DNA of 64,000 nt from positions 1 to 64,000 of the forward strand of contig KB307841.1 in the NCBI GenBank assembly GCA_000328365.1. Direction: 5' to 3'. Source of the DNA: Capitella teleta. Lineage: Eukaryota > Annelida > Polychaeta > Capitellidae. Made by a program: the position numbers and the translations under genes. The stretch's first letter is position 1. Every line of letters begins with the position of its first letter. This document shows positions 11,098-23,390 of this stretch, in pieces. Under the pieces are notes generated by a model. It was not told the DNA's origin and ran no database searches. It worked only from the letters and a program-made list of their open reading frames with translations.

Positions 11098-13603
11098 GTA
11101 ACTGGTAACGTTATGGTCATTATGGCGTGAATCCGAGAATGACAATGCGTAAATCACGCAGGACTTTGTAATCGTCAAAAATATATTATTATCCGGAATA
11201 CTTTGTGGTTTTCAAGTCTGGATTAAGGTACATAAATATCCATTGACATCATTTCATAAGGATTAAGTGAGTGTTGTGTTGGATAAATCTATTTTCTGAG
11301 TGCATTCCTATCGAAACGGTTGCAGGATCATAACATTTCAAGACTCTAATTACCAATATAGAGTCTTGGAACGAGACTAAGTAAATACCAAAGGTACAAA
11401 CTGCTGGAGGAGGAAACACTGACCCGACTGAGTCGAGTGGGAAATAGGAAATGTCAGTGGAGTGAGCGATAATTGGACTGAATTCAAAATGTTCACTGGC
11501 AATTAGCGGAAATAAACGAAAAATTCCATGATGTCAGAACATAATTTATGTGAATCCATAACTTTTTAATAAATATGAACCACTCACAACAGTTCCAAGA
11601 GGCAAATAATCTACGAAAATTACCGGTAAATTCTGCTTCGGTTTCTATTTTCGGCGGTGAACAATGCTAGAATGCTCTGCAGCAGCAAGATTCAGAAGGC
11701 GCCAAAAGGAAATGCCCGGATTTTCTAGCCGCGAACCAATAGAATGCTCAGCACCGGATAATTAAGGTTAAATAGGATCGTTTGAGGTGATTTGGCAATT
11801 ATCTAACCAACTTGACAGGTATATGCTCTCTATTGGATGCATTTGAAAATTGTTGAACACTCAATTATTGCCGTATCGAAGTGTTTGTATACTCACAGGA
11901 TTACCCAATCTCGAAGCGATATCACACGACCCATCTCATATATCACACGAGACTAAAAAGGTATTAGATCTGAGATGCCCAGCGTCTGGCTAAATAATTT
12001 TAGTTATCCAGTGTTGGCCAGCGCTTGTCTCGCAGGTGGCTCTTAATGTTTAGCTATCACACGCCAACCATCAGGGAGCTCATAGAGAGCTAACACCGGT
12101 TAGCTAAGATGTGCTAGCCATCACATGACTCATACACTGCTAACAGTTATTTGTTTGAACCTTATATTTATTTATGTTTATCAATTTAATCATGCTTGAG
12201 CAAAGCCCTGGTTATTAATATTATTTTTATATGATTATCCTACACAAAGGAATGAACAGATGAAGGGAATGACAATTTTAAAAACAAAGGGATGAATCCG
12301 TTAATATGCACATTTCTTGCCTTTACTCTCAGAAGAGATCGTGTAACTGAGGTGTAAATGATACATAAAAGGATGTGTCTACTAGTATACACATCAGGGT
12401 GTATTGGAGACCACAGAAGCTGCTTAAGCCAACATGTTATTGTAAACAAGCAACATACAAGAGTCGTGTAACAATGTGGTTATATAAATTAAATTAAAAC
12501 ATACATTATATTTGAATCGTGTTGTGAGCGAAATCACGCCACAAGCAAATCTATGAATATTCATGAGATTGAAGTCTGTGCTCTCATCAGGGAAAAGCCA
12601 TGGCATCAACGGAGCGGCAGCAGAGATTTATTCCTTTTTTATTAGAGTGTGATACCTGTTATGCTAAGGATATAATATACAGTATTATACACCTTACGAT
12701 ATCCAAATTTTAAACATAGTTTCATAAGGGCATGGGGTATTTGTACATAATATATAATTAGTGAGATACAATTTCCTTGTGACAAACAGATGCTTCTTTT
12801 ATGCATTGGTCAATTAGAACAGTTTCTCTCACGCATACATGATAAATATTTAACCATTTTAACTTGTGTGCAAAGTACGTTCCAAATAGAGATATTGATA
12901 TCGGTAGCCGCTCGTTTACTTGTAATTTCCGCTAACAGCAAATCATGGCCTTCACAAGAATAGCTGGCCTGGGAGCTCCAAGGCGGTTCCCGGTAAATGC
13001 ACGCTTTCGTCGCTCTGAGAAATGAGTTAGAGTTGCACGCCTGTAATACAATTTCTCCAATTATTTTGAAAAGTATATTTAACCAAGTTATTGAATTTGT
13101 CATAGACTTATTTACAATAGGAAGCTGAGGTATAGATCGATATCGGATGCAATGCTCACTCGCGATTGGAAAAAAAGTATTTTTAAAAAACCCAACAAAG
13201 CGTTATCACTCGCCACTCAAAAGTATTGCGTGATATTGTTATCGGTCATATCGAGCCCATCCCAAGTTCCAGAGTTTTAATAATTTACTAGTTTTAAGGG
13301 GGGAAACAACACATCTGTTGCGTTTCTCCGTTATAATTATACCTGGTGAGACTGATTTGACAAGCCGCATTTGCAAGTTTGCAAGAAGAATTCAGCTAAT
13401 AGTACTAACGGGTGAACTCTCATCACTGATGAAGGCTTATGTTTAAATCGTAATTGATCTTGAACACTGCATGATAGTGAAGATGTCCAATGCAAATCTG
13501 CATGCAGATAACAATTGAAAATCCTCCAGGGAGTGCATTACTGCCTATATTTTAAGTTATTTATGTATTAAAACTTAATGCATGCACACAAACGCACGAC
13601 ATA
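11098..13603. other. Intergenic, no supported gene
   Basis: AT-rich DNA. I see only a small hairpin, CAAGACTCTA/TAGAGTCTTG at 11339-11348 and 11359-11368, and short open frames without family features. A patch around 11970-12130 with repeated GCTAAC/TTAGCTA words may be an old repeat that I cannot assign. Confidence 0.4.
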
Positions 13604-13692
13604 ACAGGCTACGGTATAGCGTGCAGGATGAGGACCCTTGGGATGTATTTATAAGACAATAGGGGGAATCTTGGTCCCCATATTGTCTCACA
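13604..13692 (+). repeat. SINE fragment (family of 57013-57342)
   Basis: A short 3'-body piece containing the 'GTGCAGGATGAGGACCCTTG' block, then GGATGTATTTATAAG and a CTTGGTCCC end. The order of words matches the 'ATGCAGGATAAA.AC.CC(T)TGGGAT' segment of the better copies at 30091 and 57013. It is diverged. Confidence 0.45.
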
Positions 13693-14754
13693 GAGCTCGT
13701 CGTGTGTGTTGTCGACAAGTTGTCAAAATTGCGCAAATTTTGATCTTTCATGTGTCAAATCATCAAATCACGATGATAAAGCAACCTATATAATAAAAAA
13801 AGTCACCAGCAAAGCGGGAGATTTTTAGGACAAGTGGATGAAACGGTAAGTCTCGTCAGAAGTTGAAGTGTTGATTATAGTATCTGTCACAAACTAACAG
13901 TCACATCATTCAGTGATTCACCCATTGTTATGATTGTATCTAATGATTTAGACTAATGTATGATAATGTATGTATTGTTTACATTCGATGATTCGGGTCA
14001 TGTGCAATCAGCAATGTCAAGATTCTATGTGTAATGCCCAGCCAGCCCCGCGAACCTATGGTTGTGCCGTCGTCTGCTCGTTAGACATTATGATGATCAT
14101 TATGTCATGTGTAATAAGCAAGAATTTCATGAATATCACAATAATTGAATATGAATATCGGTTGTATAGAAAATTCAACATGAATCAGTCAATAAATGTG
14201 ACTGTCACTAGGACAAAGGAATATGTCCCGAATCTAGGTATAAATACTGCCATATCACTTACGACTACTGGTACTAGTATTAGTACTTATAGACACACAC
14301 ATACTTGTAGTAGTACATATATACTAGTAAATCTGGTACACTCCGCTAACCTAGTGTAACATTGACATCAATGTTATGTATAGTTCTTCAGTTATGTATA
14401 CTGCCTGTACTGCATGGTAATAAGTATACCGACAAAATGATCCATTTCTGCACCAGCACATGGGGATTTTTCCAATATGTTTCATCATTCTCCTTCACAC
14501 AAAAAAATGTTAGGAGTAATTCTTGTGTGACGACTTTTTTTTTCAATAAGGGATACACTACCTTAAAAAGCATGTATTTCAGAACACGTTTCGCAGATGC
14601 CAAAAAAGTCAACTTCCATGCTACCGGTACTTGGAATGTTAACGTTGCAATCAGCCGACCAGCCCAAACAGCTTGGTAAGCACTTTTATGCCTCATTTTC
14701 AATATATTATGTATGGTTCTTTTCGTTTTCTTCTTCTCTCTTCTTCTTTTCTCC

Positions 14755-15178
14755 TAGAAGCACTAGTGGCAATACTGATTGAGCTCAAGGAAAGCATTAT
14801 CCACCTGCAGGGTGAAGTGGACTGCCTTAAAGTCTCACTGGCCCCACAAGGAGAGGCCACAGAAGCAGTCAGTTTCGTCTTCGAAATCCTGCAATTTGAC
14901 GAAGAGGGGTAGTTCGACGACTTCTGCAGTAGACTTACAGAAAACCGCAAATGGAAACAGGTAGTGAGGGGGGTCATTGATTCAGATAGAATAATGCCTG
15001 CTGTGTTCTTAGGTTACATTCTGGGCCATAAGATTTAGTCAACAAAACGTCGGTGAGGTTGTGAGAAAGATATTAGGCTCCCTCGTCACTGACAATGTGA
15101 TCGCCAGGTACAACCGCATGGCCTGCACAGGGGAAAAAACGCATGCCTACTGTACTGGAACACGGCATGCTCTATAAG
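14755..15178 (+). pseudogene. Broken DUF4806-like gene, C-terminal exons
   Basis: Two exon-like blocks follow a good acceptor (TTCTTCTTTTCTCCTAG near 14757). The first reads ALVAILIELKESIIHLQGEV, an amphipathic coiled-coil-like helix, then ILQFDEEG, a TAG stop, and FDDFCSRLTENRKWKQ before a GTAGTG donor-like site (14960). The second (about 15030-15178) reads NVGEVVRKILGSLVTDNVIA and RYNRMACTGEKTHAY before a stop. The pattern helix / F-x-L...E-F / GG-x-NV-x-x-x-V-R-x-I-L...L-x-T-x-x-x-A-x-x-Y-N...G-K-K-x-A-x resembles the DUF4806 domain found in many invertebrate mobile or lineage-expanded genes. The in-frame stop and missing 5' exons suggest decay. A TATA-like TATATAATAAAA (about 13787) and a GTAAGT donor at 13852 lie upstream and may be its old start. 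Assigned from memory. Confidence 0.4.
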
Positions 15179-15291
15179 TTTTTGTTCATTATATTATTTA
15201 CTTACCTATTATGATATCGATTTTGATCACTTTACACAAGGTTATAAAGTCGCCATTAAGTAATCACACTGTATACCGACCAGTACATGTA

Positions 15292-15470
15292 TACAGCAGT
15301 CCTCCTCAACAATGGACCGTGATATAACGGACAGTCGTCTTCAGCGGACACTTTTCTATGGATCGAACCTGGCTAATGCTAAAGTATAGGGGAAAATTGG
15401 AGATCATGCAACACCCCTTTACGCAAACAACGGACGCCTTTTCTAACACCAAACGGACACCCAACGCGTC
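15292..15470 (+). repeat. Possible pogo/Tigger-type remnant
   Basis: The stretch beginning GTCCTCCTCAACAATGGACC, with CGTGATATAACGGACA and further ACGGAC words, has the look of pogo/Tigger subterminal sequence ('CCTC.ATAACGGACA'). No matching opposite end was found. Confidence 0.3.
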
Positions 15471-15569
15471 TTTTTTTTTCTCATTTTATTGATTAAAGTC
15501 TATCAAAACACTTGAAATTGTCTTCAAAGCTCCTATTGAGACACACAAAGGCCTTAAACAAACAGTTAA

Positions 15570-17569
15570 CACATTCACCGCCAAGGCATTTTCGGGACGA
15601 TACCCCTATACCGCCACGCATTTTACTCAAAAAGCCTTGACTTTACCGCTCTGTAATTTCTATATGTACGCACGCATTTCTACATATTTAACATATTAGG
15701 ATAGATCGTTCTTTTGTGAATCTAACCATATAAGATTCAACATCATACATGCAATTACATGTACTGAAATACAGCTCTGAACAACACACACTTTGGTGAA
15801 AACCACACCTTCGCAAGCAAAAAGCTGAGAAAATCGCAGTTTTCTCTCAGCTACCAGTATGACCGGCATAACACGCATTGTGATTACAGAGGTTACGTTG
15901 TGTAGGCATAACTATTACCGCACGATAACGACCCCGGTAATTACCACATCAAAGGTTGAGAATAACAGTTATAAAATCGGGAGTTTGAGTCGGTCACCAA
16001 CTTCAGTAACTTGGCTTTCAGTCGCTAATTAGCTCGCTTTCTCAAATCCTTTTTGCATCACAAACCCGCACTGTTGTTAGAGAGATGCCTTGAAAACACT
16101 GCTTTGATGTGTGGCATAAAAGTATGCCGAATTAGGAATAGTCGGTTGGAATAACCTGATAACTTATTTATTGATCAGTGTGCCTAAACCAAAGACGGAG
16201 GCACACGTGTATTATTATAATTGTACTTGAAAGGAAAACCAGGGTTCGTACACCTGTATTCTCTTGCAAAGTGCAAAGAGAATGATGCTACACATCTGTA
16301 CATGTATATAATCAACAATGACAAAATAAAGATTAGGAATTGCTTCCGGTTCACGAATACGTGTGGTTTATTGAATTTAGATCTATTCTACATCAGAAAA
16401 TTAGCTTGAGAATGGTATTTTGAAAAGCATTGTCCTTTATGTAGTGGAACCTTGCACTGTGCTGTCCATTTCGGGTGCATTCTCGGCAATTCCTACTCGG
16501 ATACTTTTTCTTTCTCTTTTTCTTTGTCTTTTCTTTGTTTTTTATTTTCTTTTTCTTTGTCTCGTTATCTCATAACTCCCGTGAGTTACATCAATACTCC
16601 GATCCCGACTTGATACCCCATGTTGCTCCCATATCACGCATCTCGCCAGACACTGGTCGCTGTTGGAAAGCGAAGAAGGCCGCCAAGCCAGCGTGGGCGG
16701 CATATCTTGAAAACTTCAAAGAAAACTTCAAAGAAATTCATATTCGGGAAACCCTTATGTTTACAGTTATATCGACGACAAACAATAGAAACATGCGCCG
16801 GTCACCCTTCCTCACTAATTGTCTGGCTTTCAAGAAACACCTCATGAGAAAGAATTATTTTGATCTCAAATTCGCTGCGTTCCTCGTTTTTATATCGAAG
16901 GAATCTGACATATAGTGATATATTTAATTACACTATATATATTATATATTATAATTATGCGATATATTATATCGGAACTTGTGGTCCTTCATTGCTGGCT
17001 GGATATGCATTCAAAATTTTATTCATTGGCAAGAGATCTGTGAGTTGTAGAAACAATGCTGGTAGTGTATACGTGTATATATATGCTTATTTTTGTCCAT
17101 ACATTTCATGTGTATTTACACACGGCCGAAAAAATTTGACGCAAGCCTTGATTGAGGAGAGGATGAATATACTAGTACAGGACATATACATGTATACGAG
17201 GTACCAGTATTCAAGCTGAACACCCGCATTGCCCAATTGCTGTGAAAACTATTCGCTTCACTGCTTCACCTCGAGTCGTGATCGCTTCGCTGCATACTTT
17301 CGGCAGCGGTCTATCACAAATCAATCGGTAACTGCTATATAAACTTCAGAAGTACAAGGATTATTGATTGGTTTAGGAACATATATCCGTAAAATCATGA
17401 TATAATCATAGATGCACACGGTCAAACTCTTAGATATTTTCAGAGATGATGCGCAAGAGGTTATAGCACCCGTATATAGCAAAAAGTGCAAAACACGGAA
17501 ATTTCCGTGTTTGGCGGAGAAGCGTTGGGCACGCAAGCACGGAAATCTCCGTGTTTGGCGGTGAATGTG
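15570..17569. mobile_element. piggyBac-type non-autonomous element (TTAA target)
   Basis: Flanked on both sides by TTAA (15566-15569 and 17570-17573), with 15-bp inverted ends CACATTCACCGCCAA and TTGGCGGTGAATGTG. A TTAA duplication with CAC/CCC ends is the hallmark of piggyBac. Just inside the right end sit hairpins AAACACGGAAATTTCCGTGTTT (split as AAACACGGAAA/TTTCCGTGTTT) and CACGGAAATCTCCGTG, each followed by GGCGG. No transposase DDD-domain frame is recognisable in the 2.0 kb; the 146-codon open frame (16475-16915) starts with a pyrimidine-tract translation and is not convincing. The right end lies only 50 bp from the start of the next transposon at 17619. Confidence 0.7.
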
Positions 17570-18261
17570 TTAAACGCATGGTTATGTATTGAGCAAATGA
17601 GGGTGGCTGTGATGCCTTCCCAGCAAACACGGAACATTCCCCTAACGTTACCAGCAGGTGTAAATTTTGGTCACCTGCAGGTAACATTAGGCTAACGTGG
17701 CGCGAGTACTTGATCTGCGCGCTCTCATGGTCACCTGCAGGCGACGTGAGCCTGACGTGGCCCGCATTGACCAGCAGGCAGGAGCTATCGCGCTTTAAGC
17801 GTTAAGTGTAAATACGTGGAGGTGACGTGAAAGGCGAAATATTTCAGTACTTTAACAAACACAAGCAGAAGATTAAAGGGCTTGGAGCTATGCTCCGCCT
17901 CCCTGCTTCAAGCTCGCTTGCACGCTCGAGCGCACTTGGCATACTTAGGGCGGAGTCAAGCTGAAGCAGAGATCTGTCGAGCATATGTTCTGTGGTCGAG
18001 CAGGCTATGCTAACGAATGTCTACACGATTACATCGCCATTTCCAAAGTTACCACAACTCAGCCTCTTGGTAAATTCAACCATCGACGTCTCGATCTTTC
18101 ATCAAAGTAGGAGCTCTCTTCATTTACTATCAAGGTGAGAAACAATGACCTCATATTTTACAAATATTGTGAGAGGAAATTTGAATTTCGCCATTTAGAA
18201 TTTTAATAACATGAATCTCTATCTCATATTTTTTCGAGAATTTTTTCGCCTATAACTTTAT

Positions 18262-18538
18262 AATTGTGACGCCGCACACTGAAATGTGTCGTTTATCGCA
18301 AATGCTGATATATAAATACTATTACATGAAATATGATTCCTGATGCGTCGCCATGGCAACGGAGCGCCTTTCGGATTTACTCTTTTATTCTCGGCTTTAA
18401 ATTTACTGACTGTTCGTCACTCCCACTGATACTAGTCTAATCATCGACTAATGGCTGTAACTTTGCCTACATGAAACCGATAAGTTGACAATTTGTTGTT
18501 GTGACAAGCGACTCATTTCGCCATGCGGCGTCACAATT
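18262..18538. mobile_element. MITE with AATTGTGACGCCGCA ends, nested in the 17619-20970 element
   Basis: Ends AATTGTGACGCCGCA and TGCGGCGTCACAATT form a perfect 15-bp inverted repeat, extended further imperfectly through GAAATG.GTCG. The element is 277 bp with no open frame. The ends share the TTGTGAC...CGAAAT..GTC pattern with the element at 25105-25813, so the two probably belong to one superfamily. Confidence 0.6.
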
Positions 18539-19435
18539 TGTCCAGTTCCGTTCTTCTTACATATTGCACGTAATATTTTATTTATCAGTGTTATTTTGAT
18601 TGGTCATTAACGTTTCCCGTCTATTCAACATCTGAGGCAAATGCTTTCTGTCATCGACTACATTAACGCCTTGTTTTACTCTAGCTTTACTCGGATAAAT
18701 TATCAAAGCCTCGAAAACGCTGTTTAATCTTTTGTCAACCAAAAATCGCACAGATAAGATCGCTTTGAACTTGCGGCTGCTTTGATCGACATTACGCAAT
18801 CGATTACACAATGAAAAGGCCTAATCGGATGCGCTAAACATAAGTTTAGTTGTGATAATTCACAGTCGTCATCCTAGGGACGAATCGTTTGTAATGTTAA
18901 TTGTGTCATGTAATCCGCCTCCGACCACGATTCTCAGGAACAAATCTACTCTGTATCATTATTAATTTCAAAATCCGCCCTTTAAAATGTCGTAGTGTAA
19001 ACAAACATAAGACACGAAACATCAATTATCGGCGATTTCTTTCAAGTCAATTAAGTCAATTACACATCAAAGGGCGCCCCTCCGCTTATTCAACATTAAA
19101 GAAGTTAATTAAACAAAGGTATGAAATGCGGGTATCGTCGCTGTGTCGATTCCTTTTATGTTTACATGGCTGGCTTACTTTCAATTTAATTAGTCGCTTA
19201 AATAAGCGATGTTCAGAAGGAGAACGAAGGACAAGAGAAACTTTAACAAAGCCTGTTCTTAAAGCATTGAATTTACTATGTTTTATTTATTATTCCATTT
19301 TATTTTCATTTACTACACGTTGTGGATACACCATTTGACACGTTTGCGTTTTAGAACACTTTTTTATTTTTATTTTACCCGATACAAAAATAAAATGTAT
19401 TATAATATATATATATTTTTTTTTTCTTCCAGAAG

Positions 19436-20129
19436 TCGTTTTGCTACTGACCAAGAGCCAGTGAAGCCGAGAAGGGAATCAGAACGCAGGCCGACCCAGG
19501 AGATGACTGGTCCCTCCTGTCAATAAGGGAATTTCAACGGACCAGGACAAGTACGACAGCCTAAATTTCATGTTTCAACGCTAAGCTTTAATTATGTGTT
19601 CGTTCTTTTCTTGTACGGCAGGCGACTTGAAGCGGGCCGGTCGCCTTGCAATAAGGCACAGCAACTCTCATCGTTCGAATCGGAACAAGAACATGGAAAG
19701 AGGCGGTGTACTGCACCTGTCTACTTTAAAGATTATGACACTGACGGTATGGTCTCCTATAAAGTTGGCTTTTGCTTCAACTCATTTGTTTTTTGTTTTT
19801 TTTTTCAGTTGAGGAGGAGGAGGAGGAGGAGGAGCTAGGCTGAGGCTGACCTGCTGATACCTCCTGTGCAAACCATTAGTAAGTCTTCATGCCTCTAAAC
19901 TGGTTCTGTTAATTTTGTGAATGTTTTACAGGGTCTGGATCTTTGCCCCGAGAGCTCAAGGTGGACATGCAGGTGCCCTCAGCGCATTCAGCCAAGAAAG
20001 GGAAAAGTGAGTCTTCTGAACTCTGTTAATGATCTGTTCATTTAGTGACTACTTGTTTTGTCTTTCAGGATTTGGAGGAGGATGCTTCCTTCAACCGCCC
20101 TGCCCCTGTGATGTCAGAAGATGAGGACT
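19436..20129 (+). pseudogene. Broken multi-exon gene inside the CCCAGCAAAC element
   Basis: Several exon-like blocks have clean acceptors and donors. About 19436-19549 reads FATDQEPVKPRRESERR and ends TGPSCQ then a stop. 19622-19749 reads GRSPCNKAQQLSSFESEQEH and CTAPVYFKDYDTD. From 19809 comes a poly-Glu run VEEEEEEELG, a stop, then an out-of-frame ADLLIPPVQTI. 19932-20007 reads GSGSLPRELKVDMQVPSAHS. 20070-20129 reads DLEEDASFNRPAPVMSEDED and stop. An AATAAA follows at about 20183. Low-complexity acidic and basic linkers joined by short exons resemble the middle part of DUF4806-type genes such as the relic at 14755-15178, but that link is inference. Stops in two blocks argue that this copy is dead, unless my exon borders are wrong. 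Confidence 0.4.
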
Positions 20130-20226
20130 GAAGATAAAAGATCATGTCCAGTAAATTAAAATAAATTAATTTCATATGGATAAATAAACTTGATAGATCT
20201 TGATTTCATTTTTATATTGTTTGTTT

Positions 20227-20830
20227 AACATGAGGTGCATGTATATGTTACTATGCAGGTTATTATTGGTTAGGTTAGGTTAAGTTATTATTGGTTAGGT
20301 TAGGTTAAGTTATAATTGGTTAGGTTAGGTGTACATTTTTGGTTATTTAACGTTAGGCAAACGTGATACACACGTGCCGGTAATTGTACATATGCAGCTA
20401 ATGGTTGATGAAGTTTGGTAACTTAATATGAGATTAAACGTTATGCAGTGGCTTTAATTAAGATTCGTTAAAACAACATGAGGTGCATGTATATCATGTT
20501 ACTATGCAGGTTATTTTTGGTTAGGTTAGGTTGGGTTAAGTTATTTTTGGTTAGGTTAGGTGTAAATATTTGGTTATTTAACGTTAGGCAAACGTGATAC
20601 ACACGTGCCGGTAATTGTACATATGCAGCTAATGGTTGATGAAGTTTGGTAACTTAATATGAGATTAAACGTTATGCAGTGGCTTTAATTAAGGTTCGTT
20701 AAAACAACATGAGGTGCATGTATATCATGTTACTATGCAGGTTATTTTTGGTTAGGTTAGGTTAGGTTAAGTTATTTTTGGTTAGGTTAGGTGTAAATTT
20801 TTTGTAACGTTAGATAACGTTACAGTAACG
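20227..20830 (+). repeat. Three tandem repeats of about 230-248 bp
   Basis: The unit starts at AACATGAGGTGCATGTATAT and recurs at 20227, 20475 and 20706. It includes the block GTGATACACACGTGCCGGTA and a variable GGTTAGGTTAGG run. The third unit is cut short by the AACGTTA array. This is internal amplification within the transposon. Confidence 0.85.
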
Positions 20831-20930
20831 TTACCTAACGTTACCATGGTAACGTTAGATAACGTTATTGCCCCCATCCTGAGTAACGTTAGATAACGTT
20901 ATTTTGTAACGTTAGGGAAGGTTACCTACA
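20815..20930. repeat. Array of AACGTTA palindromes
   Basis: At least nine AACGTT cores occur in about 115 bp, including the exact 22-bp palindrome TAACGTTACCATGGTAACGT-TA. Single copies of the same word sit at both element ends, so this is probably the transposase-binding region of the 17619-20970 element. Confidence 0.7.
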
Positions 20931-21711
20931 CGTGTCTCCCACGTTTGCCTAACGTTCTGTGTTTGCTGGGTTGCTTGCGGTGGCTCGCTCAACTCGAGCT
21001 GCGAAGATCGCCAGACAAAGACTTACCATTTGAATTGATTTGATTGAATAATAATTATTAAATGTAATTAAAACTGCTATCTGGACTTCTTTCTTTCATT
21101 AATAAAAGCATAGCAATATGACATAATCATTAATCAGCTAATTCACATGTAATTCAATAATATTTTTATGCAAATGATATGTAAATTAGCCAATATCAAA
21201 GTTTACTAACATGGTTAGTGTTGTGGTGGCTACCCCTTGGGTAATCTGGTAGCCAACGGTGACCCATCAACAAACTAAAACTGTGAGCTAAGGTTATGGC
21301 TATATTTGCGCTTCAATTTTAGTCAAGCGTGATAGCTATCTCTGATATCAAATTTGAGACTGCATATATCAGTGTATATATTAACATTTAACCATAACTG
21401 TTTAAACCTGAAATGACTAAACTACTTAATTGCACTGATCACAAAAGCTGATCAGCCATAAAATCCCCAAAACACCATATAAAGATGATATTTTATTACA
21501 CCATGATATTCTGAAAACATATATATTCTATTATGTCACATACACGCAACATGATAGTGAAGTATCCTATAATCGTAATTTGCTATAATTATCGATTTTC
21601 GGTGGGTCTGCAATGCTGCCGAACTGTATAAGGGGATTAGGTCTTGTGTACTCAGCAAACATACAAAAACTGGGAATGGCAATTCCAAATTTAAATCCTT
21701 CGTTTTGAAAT

Positions 21712-22405
21712 GTGGTATTGACAATTGCAATACCCATAGAATATGTCACTAATGCTTTACATTTAGGAACTTTAATTGGAAAAGATACACATGCTAAAAA
21801 TCTGTCTAAATTATCTAAGGATATGATTATAAAAACTAATGTTTTGTACTCTCATTACAAGCACTGTTCACCTGATGTTCTATGTTCATTATTCAAATCC
21901 TATTGCACAAGTTTTTATGGTTCTCCTCTTTGGTCACTAAGTAATATAAATGATTTCATTGTTTGTTATAAAAAATGTATTAAGCGATTACTTAATTTGA
22001 ATCTACACACGAGATTAAAATATGTTTACCTGTTAATGCACCAACCAGACTTAGATACACAGCTTATGTACAGATTTTCTTATTTTTTGAATAATTGTTT
22101 TAAAAGTGATAATGTTTTGATTCAATTGTATGCAAACTTATCTCTTACTTCTAATTCTGTTGTGGCTAAAAATAAAAAAAATAAAAAACATCAGTATTCT
22201 TACAATGTGATCAGCAAAATCTAGTCATGCCGAAAAACTGTTTGAAAAATGTACTTTTCGCAAAATATTTTAGCGCCATTTCAGAGCACAATATTGCAAA
22301 TGTTACTGTTTTAAAAGAATTACTTGTATCTCGGTGTGGCTCAATAGACTGCATATTGAGTCATACCGAAATTAATGCACTACTTTATTATTTATGTATT
22401 ACCTA
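21712..22405 (+). mobile_element. LINE (non-LTR retrotransposon) 3' fragment, end of ORF2
   Basis: The open frame from about 21745 reads ALHLGTLIGKDTHAKNL, LFKSYCTSFYGSPLWSL and YKKCIKRLLNLNLHTRLKY. This is the typical post-polymerase region of CR1/L2/Rex-like invertebrate LINE reverse transcriptases (pattern HLG..IGK...LFK.YC.S.YGSPLW...R..I..LLNLP..TH). A stop at about 22222 with a change of frame is followed by MPKNCLKNVLFAKYFSAISE and a real-looking end LLYYLCIT at about 22405. The fragment is 5'-truncated and frame-shifted. Confidence 0.8.
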
Positions 22406-23009
22406 ATTAAGTACTGTTTGCAGTTCTGTTAAACTTACTGTTTTCTTTTTCATATAAAATGTACAAACATGAGTTTGTGAATAAAATGATATATATATAA
22501 TACATTACTCAGTTGTGATTTATGGCCAATTGTCATAACTTGTTCGCTCTCCCTTGTATAACAATTACACACGATTAAATTTCTGTTGGTTACCTGTTGT
22601 GCTTTAATTTGCATTGACAAAAATAGATTATAATTACAGTCCATGTATATTCATAGGTTATTTGATTGTGATCGCTGTTGCTGCTGTCTCATGCTCCTCG
22701 TGTATCACAATCTTATGATCTTTAGGCTCTTTATGTTATCATCTTTCATTACCTGATTGACATCTAAAATAAATGAAAGAAACTGTCATTCAATTCGTTT
22801 TATTGTGTTAACCTCATGAGTGAAGGTAAAACTTGGTTAATGTCCAGAGGTGTGAAGCAGGTGAATGAAATTGCAATCAACTCTGACTGATTTCATAATT
22901 TAACTTCAATTGACTGATTGGTGCACAATTTAACACAGTTTTCGTGAGCAGTTGTTAAAGATGGTCAAAGTTAAGTGCTTGTCTGTGTAGCAGAACAAAT
23001 TCGCGAGTC
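22406..23009. other. Intergenic, nothing recognised
   Basis: AT-rich DNA without a gene, RNA gene or clear repeat that I can support. Confidence 0.4.
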
Positions 23010-23390
23010 AATGTGCCTGTACGAGGTGCAAGATGCACTCGGAAACAGCTTCAGAGACCAGCTCCAATATTTGAAAGACTAGACAAAAAGACATACTGTC
23101 CCAGAAACCTCTGCTGGTGATGATAGATCGAATGGAACTTGCATGGTTTGGCCACACTGTCAGACATGCCAGCCTCTCAAATACTGTCATGCAGAGCATC
23201 ATACTGATGAATGCAGAAAAAAAAGAGGGAGAAAAAAAGCATAGAATGATAATGTGATGCATGGGATGGGAAGTCTAGAGATGGTTACAAGAGCTGTAGC
23301 GTACAGAGAGGAGTGGATAAGGATGTCCAATCTTACTTGCCTTGGGTTTCCTGACAACTCCAGTCAAGCAATGAGGGATATTACATTTTA
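23010..23390 (+). mobile_element. LINE 3' fragment (second family)
   Basis: The frame near 23120 reads MELAWFGHTVRHASLSNTVM, then after a purine-rich stretch AVAYREEWIRMSNL. This is the C-terminal signature RRKLAWFGHV.RH..L...V.QG...G.R.RGR....W.DN...A.DR..WR of I/Jockey-type LINEs. Frame changes occur between the two halves, so it is a degraded truncated copy. Confidence 0.7.

Larger units (their letters stand above)
17619..20970 (+). mobile_element. 3.35-kb TIR element with CCCAGCAAACAC ends, family unassigned
   Basis: Left end CCCAGCAAACACGGAACATT and right end (inverse) CCCAGCAAACACAGAACGTT match over 20 bp with two differences. Subterminal DNA on both sides is rich in AACGTTA and GGTNACC words. 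The target duplication is unclear (TT on both sides at most). Contents in order: GGTCACCTGCAG repeats (17670-17780), an embedded MITE (18262-18538), a broken multi-exon gene (19436-20129), three tandem repeats of about 230-248 bp (20227-20830), and an AACGTTA palindrome array (20815-20930). I could not place it in Kolobok, P, hAT or another named superfamily. Confidence 0.6.

Noticed and set aside
16475-16915. 146-codon open frame inside the piggyBac-type element
   Set aside because: Its first third is a translated pyrimidine tract and none of the piggyBac transposase motifs is present.
20258-20340. GGTTAGGTTAGG runs resembling TTAGG telomere repeats
   Set aside because: Only two or three units each, embedded in a tandem repeat inside a transposon; not telomeric.
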